Assembly (NCBI RefSeq): GCF_000314975.1
Contig: NZ_BAEN01000035.1
Coordinates: forward strand, 186,001-250,000
Source: Aliiglaciecola lipolytica E3
GTDB lineage: Bacteria > Pseudomonadota > Gammaproteobacteria > Enterobacterales > Alteromonadaceae
Direction of reading: 5' to 3'
Length of the DNA: 64,000 nt
Part shown: piece by piece, positions 38,519 through 46,114 of the stretch
Numbering within the stretch: the first letter of the stretch is position 1
Layout of the letters: each line of letters begins with the position of its first letter
Made by a program: the position numbers and the translations under genes
The notes under the pieces: model-generated
Databases searched by the model: none
What the model was told of the DNA's origin: nothing
The model's input: the letters and a program-made list of their open reading frames with translations, nothing else

Positions 38519-39975
38519 TGCTTTATTGTGAGTTAAAAATTGGTTTGCACATTGCTTAATGTAGCGGCTAATTTCTTGAGTATTCACTTCATGGCTAGGC
38601 GCATTAACTGCGCCTAAATTTCCAAAACGACCGTAGCCTGCAAGCAAACAATGCCAAGAGACAGCTGGATAATAATGCTGAATATTCTGCCGTTGAATTT
38701 CTTGACTTAAATCAGCACCTTTATCCCAACAGTCTAAAATTAATTGTAATGAATCGGATAGGTGGTTATTTTCTGCGTTGTCCAGCCAATATTGACTGTC
38801 GGTGCGGGAGCTAACTTTGTAATGACAGACAATATAGTCACGAATTCCCTCGAATTTAGCGCTAATCCGTTGATTAAATTCGTGTTGATGTTGGGTTGTA
38901 AATCTGCCTGCTTCAAAAGCCGATATAAAGCTTTCAATGGTGTCTTGTACTAAATGCAGGGCAGTGGCTTCTAAAGGCTCAATAAAACCTTGTGATAAGC
39001 CCACAGCAAGACAGTTTTTATGCCAATGTTCGCTTACTTGTCCAACCCGCATTTTCAAATGCTTCGCTTGTATATCACTATCAAGTAAACCTAAATTACG
39101 TCTGAGTTCTGTTTCTGCCTGTTCGCTGTTGATATAGTCGTTACTATACACGTAGCCGTTACCGATGCGGTTAGTGAGTGGTATTTGCCATTTCCAGCCA
39201 TTGGATAATGCGGAGGCTTTGGTTTGCACGGCGATTACTTCACTTTGCTTGCTAGGCATGGCTACTGCGGCATTGTTAAACAAGTTACTTGTAAACTCTT
39301 TAGAGTCTGTTGTAAAAGTTTGCTAGTAAATCCTGAACAATCAACAAACCAGTTGGCACTAAACGTTTCACCCTGATCGGACATAAGGTGCGCAATATCA
39401 CCACTTAAATGTTGTTCAACATGTTCAATTTTAGCTGTTACATGAGTCACACCTTGTTTTATCGCGAAATCTTTAAGAAAACTCCCAAGTAGGGCTGAAT
39501 CAAAATGATAGCCATAATTTATTCTAATAGGAGAATGACCCTTAGGTTTAGGACTCAAATTATTTTTTGATAAATGTGCCGCAAGAAAGTACTGGTTAGG
39601 GTGACTGTCGACCTGATGACCTTGGCGTCTAAGGTGGCAATTAATTAAAAAGCCACCTGCTGTTTGTCGGTCAGGCAAAGAAGGAAAAGGGTGGAAATAA
39701 TTATCGTATCCTTGCTGTTGTGACCAACCATCGAAACTGATTCCGTTTTTATAAGTGGCATTACATTTAGGCATCCATTGAGATTCTGAAATTCCCAAAA
39801 TACTAAAAAAATTACGCAGGTGGGGCGTCGAACCTTCCCCTACACCAATAATGCCGATTTCAGGTGATTCGATCAGGGTAATATTAAATCCGAACTTACC
39901 TAATGCGTGCTGTAGTAAATTGGCGCACATCCAACCGGCCGTTCCGCCACCTAAAATTATTATAGATTTATTCAC
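38489..39975 (-). pseudogene. Tryptophan-halogenase family gene with single-base frameshift
   Basis: Two reading frames together make a second full-length halogenase homologue. The first (from GTG 39975, or 39999) has SIIILGGGTAGWM, VGEGSTPHL and CNATYKNGISFDGW, then ends at a stop at 39262. The second frame continues with NLFNNAAVAMP, WKWQIPLTNR and QGFIEPLEATALHLVQ. Aligned to the intact homologue at 22797 (NLFNDAAVVMP, WAWKIPLTNR), the change of frame falls at about 39295-39306. It needs one base inserted to restore the frame. It could also be a sequencing error. Otherwise all family motifs are present, so inactivation, if real, is recent. Confidence 0.85.
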
Positions 39976-40077
39976 TATTTTACATTTGCCAAGTTGCATC
40001 TAAATCACAAAAAGAATGCTATCACTGCTGCAACGATTAACAAAGCGTGCAAGCGCTAGCGAAATAAGAAGTTATGC

Positions 40078-40091
40078 TGAATACGTATGCA
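40078..40091. promoter_or_regulatory. Putative LacI-family operator before the neopullulanase
   Basis: TGAATACGTATGCA, identical over 14 bases to the site before the TonB receptor. It lies about 110 bases before the chosen start of the SusA-like gene. A TTGTTAACAA palindrome follows at 40097-40106. Confidence 0.65.
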
Positions 40092-40198
40092 ACAATTTGT
40101 TAACAATATCTACTGGGATTAATATCAGAGCTCGGAAAAATGATACATACGAAAATGGAAACAATCAGCTTCCAAGTATATGTATTCAAGGACTATTT

Positions 40199-42082
40199 AT
40201 GATTAAACGCTTGAGTTTTGCTTTATTCTACACGTTAATGGTATTCGAGTTTTTAACTGGCCAGTCGGATGCTCATGCTGCCGAGACCAAAAAAACGGAT
40301 TTGATTGAGCATTTAGAGCCGGCATTTTGGTGGGTTGGAATGCATCACCCTGAATTACAAATACTCGTTCATGGTGACAATCTTGGCTTAACACGTCCGC
40401 AAATTCAATATCCTGGGATTAGTGTGAAAAGCGTTGAGCGTACAGATAACCCTAACTACCTATTCATTAACCTCAGCATAGCCAAAAACACCGAAGCGGG
40501 AAGGTTTGATATTCAGTTCTTTGCGGAAAATAGGTTACTGACAAGTTTCCAGTATCAACTCAAGTCACGAAAAGCAAATTCTGCTAAGCGTGAAGGGTTT
40601 GGCAGTAAAGACGTAATTTATTTAATAACGCCTGACAGGTTTGCCAACGGCGATCCAAACAACGATTCAATAACAACATTAAAAGAACAGCAGAATAGAA
40701 ACAAAGTAGGAGGCCGACATGGCGGTGACTTGCAGGGCATTCTTGCGAATTTAGATTACATTGAAGACATGGGATTTACCCAGATTTGGACCATGCCAAT
40801 CATGCTCAATGACATGCCAAACTATTCTTATCATGGTTATTCAACCACAGATTATTATCAAGTTGATCCACGCTTCGGATCTAATGCGTTATATGCTGAG
40901 TTGTCTCAACGTGCAGCAAAACGAGGAATTGGCATCATTCAAGATGTGATACTAAATCATATCGGTTCTGAACATTGGTGGATGAATGATAAACCTAGTC
41001 AAGATTGGATAAACAACGATGGAAAATTTTCACCAACTAGCCATCGTCGCGAAGCGTTACACGATCCTCACGCCGTTGAAAGCGATGTAACAGGTTTTAA
41101 TGACGGTTGGTTTGTGCCGACCATGCCAGATTTAAATCAAAAAAATCCATTGCTTGCCAATTATCTAATTCAAAATTCGATTTGGTGGATTGAGTATGCA
41201 AACTTATCAGGTTTAAGAGTGGATACCTATTCATACTCTGACATGGCATTTTTGTCAGACTGGACAAAAAGAGTGATGCTTGAATATCCAAATTTGAATA
41301 TTGTCGGCGAAGAGTGGTCGGTCAATCCCGCTATCGTTTCTTTTTGGCAGCAAGGTAGTGAGCGTCATAGCGATTATCAATCATGGTTACCCAGCGTTAT
41401 GGATTTCCCTACGCAAGCAAACTTGATTAAAGCACTTACAGGTCTCGAAACATGGTCAACGGGGCTATTAAAATTATACGAAACATTGACCAATGATTTT
41501 CTATATGGCGATCCGTATAACTTAGTGGTTTTTGCAGACAACCATGACATGAGCCGAATTTATTCTCAATTAAACGAGAACGAAGCACTGTTTAAAATGG
41601 CGATGACATACATATTAACAACCAGAGGGATTCCTCAGGTTTTTTATGGTACCGAAGTATTAATGGCGAATCGAGGCACAGATGACCATGGTGTCATTCG
41701 CTCTGATTTTCCCGGTGGTTGGCAAGGAGATAAGGTCAATGCGTTTACCCGAGTTGGATTGACTAAGTCGCAATTAGAAATACAAACATTATTTAAAACA
41801 CTGCTTAACTGGCGTAAAACAAGTTCAGCGATCACCGAAGGTAAATTAAAACACTATGCGCCGCAAAATGGTGTTTATGTCTATTTTCGCTATACGCAAA
41901 AACAAACGGTCATGGTGATTTTAAACAAAAATGACAAGTCCATGGAGTTATCGCTAGGTCGTTTTTCAGAAATGCTTGGTAATGCAAAACAAGGAACGGA
42001 TATTTTGCGCAAAACTGAAGTTGCACTCACTGACAAAGTTAAGCTTGAGTCGATGAGTGCAACAATATTAGAACTTCGATAA
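40199..42082 (+). CDS. SusA-like neopullulanase / alpha-amylase (GH13)
   Basis: I choose ATG 40199: AAGGA precedes it and it gives a signal peptide (MIKRLSFALFYTLMVF...AHAAE). The longer open frame from 40016 would run over the operator. About 627 residues: an N-terminal beta-domain (WWVGMHHPELQILVHGDN), as in cyclomaltodextrinase N domains, then a GH13 barrel. The barrel has VIYLITPDRFANGDP, MPNYSYHGYSTTDYY, DVILNHIG, LRVDTYSYSD (nucleophile D342), IVGEEW (acid/base E371) and FADNHDMSR (D450). This matches the SusA/neopullulanase group, which cleaves maltodextrins and pullulan in the periplasm. It lies tail-to-tail with the LacI-family gene. Confidence 0.92.
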   Translation: MIKRLSFALFYTLMVFEFLTGQSDAHAAETKKTDLIEHLEPAFWWVGMHHPELQILVHGDNLGLTRPQIQYPGISVKSVERTDNPNYLFINLSIAKNTEAGRFDIQFFAENRLLTSFQYQLKSRKANSAKREGFGSKDVIYLITPDRFANGDPNNDSITTLKEQQNRNKVGGRHGGDLQGILANLDYIEDMGFTQIWTMPIMLNDMPNYSYHGYSTTDYYQVDPRFGSNALYAELSQRAAKRGIGIIQDVILNHIGSEHWWMNDKPSQDWINNDGKFSPTSHRREALHDPHAVESDVTGFNDGWFVPTMPDLNQKNPLLANYLIQNSIWWIEYANLSGLRVDTYSYSDMAFLSDWTKRVMLEYPNLNIVGEEWSVNPAIVSFWQQGSERHSDYQSWLPSVMDFPTQANLIKALTGLETWSTGLLKLYETLTNDFLYGDPYNLVVFADNHDMSRIYSQLNENEALFKMAMTYILTTRGIPQVFYGTEVLMANRGTDDHGVIRSDFPGGWQGDKVNAFTRVGLTKSQLEIQTLFKTLLNWRKTSSAITEGKLKHYAPQNGVYVYFRYTQKQTVMVILNKNDKSMELSLGRFSEMLGNAKQGTDILRKTEVALTDKVKLESMSATILELR

Positions 42083-42087
42083 TATGA

Positions 42088-43113
42088 TTATTTATGACCA
42101 CAAGATTGGCGTTGTACAACTTCAACTTGCATCGATTGGTGGGTGATTTGTTCACCATTTATCAATGCCAGCAAACTTGTAACAAGCAATTCACCGGCAC
42201 GAATAGTATCTTGTGCAACAGTGGTTAACGCTGGATTTGTGAAGCGCGAAACAGGAATGTTGTCGTAACCCACAACCGCTATATCGTCAGGGATTCGCTT
42301 GCCAAGATCTTTACATGCTTGCATTACGCCTATCGCGATTAAATCGCTTGCACAGCAAATTGCATCAATCTCAGCGTGTTGGCTTATCAAGGATTTGGCA
42401 GCGTCATAGCCTGAATTTTCGGTGGAAAATGCTTCCACTTGGTAATGCTTATTAATTTTAAGCCCTGCTTCTGAAATGGCTTTGCAATGACCTAAATAAC
42501 GCGCTTGAAATTCAGGCGCATGGTCATCAGCTCCCCCTACGAAAGCAAAGGTTTTACGACCGGTACTAATTAAATGCTGAGTAATATCGAATCCACCTTG
42601 GAAATTATCACAACCAATTGATAAGCCCGGATGATTTTTGTCTTCCGCTCCCCATCTCACAAAGTGGGTTTGTTGTTCTTCCAATTGGGATAATTTGTCC
42701 TGATAATCAACAAAGTCACCGTAGCCGAGCAAAATTATGCCATCAGCTTTGTTGGTATCTTCAAATTCGGCATGCCAATCATCACTCATATTTTGAAATG
42801 AAATTAGCAAATCGTATCCCGCTAAAGAACTGGCTTTGGTGATACTGCCTATCATCGATAAAAAAAACGGATTTATTAGCGAGTCGTCTGTGGTTAAGTC
42901 TTCAAACAACAAGAGGGCTAATGTTCTACTTTGTTGTTGGCGTAAATTACTCGCATTTTTATCAACTTTGTAATTTAATTCAGCCGCAATTGCTTTGACT
43001 CTATCACGGGTTTCCTGATTAACCAGAGGGCTGTCTCTTAAGGCTCTGGACACGGTTGATTGAGACACTCCGGCTAAGTGGGCAATATCAAATGATGTCG
43101 CTTTTACTTTCAT
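42088..43113 (-). CDS. LacI-family transcriptional regulator of the alpha-glucan region
   Basis: I choose ATG 43113, giving 341 residues, the standard length; the longer frame needs a TTG at 43155 and adds 14 unlike residues. An N-terminal helix-turn-helix (SFDIAHLAGVSQSTVSRAL) and hinge (NLRQQQSRTLALLL) lead into a periplasmic-binding-protein-like sensor domain with ICCASDLIAIGVMQA and DIAVVGYDNIPVSRF. The position beside the SusA-like enzyme and the two identical palindromic sites suggest a MalR/SusR-type repressor responding to maltose or maltooligosaccharides. Ligand and target are inferred. Confidence 0.9.
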   Translation of the reverse strand: MKVKATSFDIAHLAGVSQSTVSRALRDSPLVNQETRDRVKAIAAELNYKVDKNASNLRQQQSRTLALLLFEDLTTDDSLINPFFLSMIGSITKASSLAGYDLLISFQNMSDDWHAEFEDTNKADGIILLGYGDFVDYQDKLSQLEEQQTHFVRWGAEDKNHPGLSIGCDNFQGGFDITQHLISTGRKTFAFVGGADDHAPEFQARYLGHCKAISEAGLKINKHYQVEAFSTENSGYDAAKSLISQHAEIDAICCASDLIAIGVMQACKDLGKRIPDDIAVVGYDNIPVSRFTNPALTTVAQDTIRAGELLVTSLLALINGEQITHQSMQVEVVQRQSCGHK

Positions 43114-43246
43114 AATGATGGCTTTACTGCTTATATAACGATTTTGTTTAGACAAAGAACTTACTTTTCTTACGTTTATACACGAGCTTTAGACTTAAAT
43201 CTTTATAATTTTATTTGCTTAAAAGCATTTTGCCGCGAGAGCAAAG

Positions 43247-43255
43247 TGCTATAAT
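43247..43255 (+). promoter_or_regulatory. Extended -10 promoter of glnS
   Basis: TGCTATAAT, a perfect extended -10 element (TGnTATAAT), about 48 bases before the glnS start. No good -35 hexamer stands at 17 bases, which is common for extended -10 promoters. Confidence 0.6.
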
Positions 43256-43302
43256 GCGTTCTTTTTTCGTTTCAGATACACGTGTTACAGGGGATTTAAT
43301 TA

Positions 43303-44967
43303 ATGGCCGAGACAGACATTCGTCCGACCAACTTTATACGTCAAATTATTGATAAAGACTTGCAAGCAGGTCTACATCAACGAATACATACGCGTTTTCC
43401 ACCAGAACCCAATGGATATTTACATATTGGCCATGCGAAATCGATTTGTCTTAATTTTGGTATAGCACAAGATTATCAAGGTACGTGTAATCTTAGATTT
43501 GATGATACCAATCCTGATAAAGAAGATATCGACTTCGTCAACTCCATAAAAAATGATGTGCAGTGGTTAGGGTTTGAATGGGAAGGTGAAGCGCGCTATT
43601 CATCAAATTATTTTGATCAGTTACATGCGTATGCAAAACAATTGATAGAGAAAGGATTGGCTTATGTCGATTTCTCTACTCAAGAAGCGATGCGTGAAAT
43701 GCGCGGAACCTTGACGCAACCGGGCCAAAACAGTCCTTATCGCGATACGTCAGTGGAGCAGAATATAGCTGAATTTAACAAAATGACCGCTGGTGAGTAC
43801 ACCGAAGGGCATTGTGTCTTACGTGCTAAGATTGATATGACTTCTGCATTTATGTGTATGCGTGATCCTGTCATTTATCGCGTTAAATTTGCTCATCACC
43901 ATCAAACAGGCGATAAATGGTGTGTATATCCAATGTATGATTTTACCCATTGTATTTCTGATGCAATTGAGGGGATTACACATTCTCTATGTACATTAGA
44001 GTTTCAAGATAACCGTCGCTTGTATGATTGGGTTATCGACAATATCGATATTGAATCACAACCTCGTCAATACGAATTCTCAAGGCTCAACCTTGAATAT
44101 ACTGTGCTTAGTAAACGCAAATTGATTCAATTGGTAGACGAAAAGTTTGTTGAAGGTTGGGATGATCCTCGAATGCCTACCATTGCTGGTTTGCGAAGAA
44201 GAGGATACACCCCAGGTTCAGTGCGTGAATTTTGTAAACGCATTGGCGTTACGAAAATGGATAACATGGTTGAAATGAGCATGTTAGAAGCCTGTATCCG
44301 TGACGATTTAAATGAAAATGCAAATCGCGCAATGGCAGTGTTAGATCCAGTTAAAATCGTTATTGAAAATTACCCTCAAGACCAAGTCGAAGAGCTTAAC
44401 GCAGCTAATCATCCTAATGATGAGGCTAAAGGTACACGTATTCTGCCATTTACGCGTGAAATCTGGATTGAAGCTGAAGACTTTAGAGAAGAAGCTAATA
44501 AAAAGTTTAAACGATTAGTATTAGGCAAAGAAGTTCGTTTACGTAATGCTTACGTGATCAAAGCGGAACGAATTGAGAAAAATGAAGCGGGTGACGTTAC
44601 CACCATTTTCTGTAGTTACGATGCTGATACTTTGGGTAAAGATCCTGCTGATGGACGTAAAGTGAAAGGAGTCATTCACTGGGTTAGTGCTACCAAAGGA
44701 TTGCCAGCAGAGATCAGGCTTTATGATCGTTTGTTTACGGTACCTAATCCAGCCGCAGAAGAAAATTTTGTTGAAAGTATTAATCCTGATTCACTAGTTG
44801 TGAAGAGCGGGTGGGTTGAACCAAGTTTACAAAATGCTGAAGTTAATCTGCCGGTGCAATTTGAACGTACAGGATATTTCTGTAAAGACAAAAATAGCGA
44901 CGCTTCAAACTTAGTGTTTAATCGTACGGTTGGATTAAGAGATACTTGGGCGAAAATGGGTGAATAA
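43303..44967 (+). CDS. glnS: Glutaminyl-tRNA synthetase
   Basis: Class I aminoacyl-tRNA synthetase that charges tRNA-Gln. The 554-residue protein, the usual gammaproteobacterial length, has [18 protein letters not shown] (HIGH motif), [11 protein letters not shown] and [22 protein letters not shown]. The KMSKS-equivalent VLSKRKL and the two C-terminal anticodon-binding beta-barrels follow. The start is ATG 43303. Single gene. Confidence 0.97.
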   Translation: MAETDIRPTNFIRQIIDKDLQAGLHQRIHTRFPPEPNGYLHIGHAKSICLNFGIAQDYQGTCNLRFDDTNPDKEDIDFVNSIKNDVQWLGFEWEGEARYSSNYFDQLHAYAKQLIEKGLAYVDFSTQEAMREMRGTLTQPGQNSPYRDTSVEQNIAEFNKMTAGEYTEGHCVLRAKIDMTSAFMCMRDPVIYRVKFAHHHQTGDKWCVYPMYDFTHCISDAIEGITHSLCTLEFQDNRRLYDWVIDNIDIESQPRQYEFSRLNLEYTVLSKRKLIQLVDEKFVEGWDDPRMPTIAGLRRRGYTPGSVREFCKRIGVTKMDNMVEMSMLEACIRDDLNENANRAMAVLDPVKIVIENYPQDQVEELNAANHPNDEAKGTRILPFTREIWIEAEDFREEANKKFKRLVLGKEVRLRNAYVIKAERIEKNEAGDVTTIFCSYDADTLGKDPADGRKVKGVIHWVSATKGLPAEIRLYDRLFTVPNPAAEENFVESINPDSLVVKSGWVEPSLQNAEVNLPVQFERTGYFCKDKNSDASNLVFNRTVGLRDTWAKMGE

Positions 44968-44973
44968 TAATGT

Positions 44974-44997
44974 AGTGCGGCTTTAATCAGCCGCACT
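44974..44997. terminator. Hairpin between convergent glnS and the yciK-like gene
   Basis: AGTGCGGCT and AGCCGCACT form a perfect 9-bp stem around TTAATC. Only a weak T-rich stretch follows on the plus strand, so it may be a modest bidirectional terminator. Confidence 0.6.
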
Positions 44998-45033
44998 TAC
45001 CATTTAAAAGCTTAAAAGATTATATTTTAAAGT

Positions 45034-45780
45034 TTATGATTTAGGTTGAGCAGCAAAGGTATTGCCATTTTCTTTACTGCTTTCATCTGACATTAAATAT
45101 AAGTAAAGAGGCATAATTTCTTGAGGGGTTTTCAAGGTACTTGCATCTTCCGCAGGAAACGCTTTAGCGCGCATTGAAGTACGCGTTGCGCCGGGGTTAA
45201 TACAGTTAAATCGGATAGAAGTTTCAGCGTATTCATCTGCCAAAACTTGCATCATGCCTTCAGTTGCAAACTTAGAAATAGAATAACTTCCCCAGTACGC
45301 ACGGCCTTGGCTACCAACCGTTGATGTTGTAAAAATAACAGACGCATTTGGGGCTAGTTCAAGAGGTTTTAATAAGGCTTGAGTCATTAAGAACTGACTT
45401 GTGACATTGACCTGCATGACCTGATTAAAAATATCTTCATCTATTTGTTTAAAAGGTTCTAAATGTCCAAGAATACTGGCATTTTGTAATAACCCATCTA
45501 ATTTACCAAACTGATTAGTGATGGTATCGGCCATATCTTGGTAGTGCTTTTTAGTTGCACCTTGCATATCTAACGGAACGATAGCGGGTTCTGGAAAACC
45601 TGCATTGACAATTTCATCATATACAGACTCCAATTTTTTCACTGTTCGCCCAAGTAAAATCACCGTTGCTCCGTATTTAGCAAATTCGATAGCAGCCGTT
45701 TTGCCAATACCCGATCCGGCACCAGTTATTAAAATTGTTTTGTTTTGAAGGGCGTTTTTAGCGGGAACAAATTTGAGCAT
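45034..45780 (-). CDS. yciK: YciK-like short-chain dehydrogenase
   Basis: NAD(P)-dependent oxidoreductase of unknown substrate. Starting at ATG 45780 gives 248 residues, the usual YciK length; an ATG at 45822 would add 14. Motifs: cofactor loop TGAGSGIG, LQNAS, catalytic Ser in TTSTVG and YSISK (Tyr/Lys). CINPGATRTSMRAKAFPAED is typical of YciK. The gene is convergent with glnS. Confidence 0.85.
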   Translation of the reverse strand: MLKFVPAKNALQNKTILITGAGSGIGKTAAIEFAKYGATVILLGRTVKKLESVYDEIVNAGFPEPAIVPLDMQGATKKHYQDMADTITNQFGKLDGLLQNASILGHLEPFKQIDEDIFNQVMQVNVTSQFLMTQALLKPLELAPNASVIFTTSTVGSQGRAYWGSYSISKFATEGMMQVLADEYAETSIRFNCINPGATRTSMRAKAFPAEDASTLKTPQEIMPLYLYLMSDESSKENGNTFAAQPKS

Positions 45781-46114
45781 TTTAAAGGTTATTTTTGAAA
45801 AAAAGATGGCTAATTCTATCATTTAGACGCTTTCTGATATATTAATTTTTGCAATCATTTTGCTAACACTAAACTTAACCAACTGAATTTTATTATTAAT
45901 TATAATTTAGCAAGTACCTCTAACTGTCATTCAACCCACCTAACAAAATTTTAACAAACCTATTTGCAAAAAAGTAACAAAGCCAATACTATGGAGGTAA
46001 TGACAACTGGTCATACTTGTTAAATTTGGGTGTGGTTAACCTTTACACAAAGGTTGCTTAAAAAACACTCTTTTTACAGGTGTATCAATGATTTAACCGT
46101 ATTTGGGAGAAATA
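45781..46114. promoter_or_regulatory. Upstream region of the surface lipase gene
   Basis: About 330 bases between the divergent yciK-like and lipase genes. It contains a FadR-like 17-mer at 46005-46021 and GGGAG as ribosome binding site of the lipase. No gene is visible. Confidence 0.5.
46005..46021. promoter_or_regulatory. FadR-like operator
   Basis: AACTGGTCATACTTGTT matches the FadR consensus ANCTGGTCNGACNNGTT at every fixed position but one (T for G at position 10). It lies about 95 bases before the lipase start. FadR controls fatty-acid genes in gammaproteobacteria, which fits a gene that releases fatty acids. The match was made by eye. Confidence 0.5.

Noticed and set aside
39262-39306. 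Programmed ribosomal frameshifting in the second halogenase
   Set aside because: No slippery heptamer or downstream pseudoknot is apparent; a one-base deletion or sequencing error is simpler.
40016-40198. N-terminal extension of the SusA-like gene
   Set aside because: It would place 61 residues unlike any signal peptide before a perfect one and would run through the operator; ATG 40199 has a good ribosome binding site.
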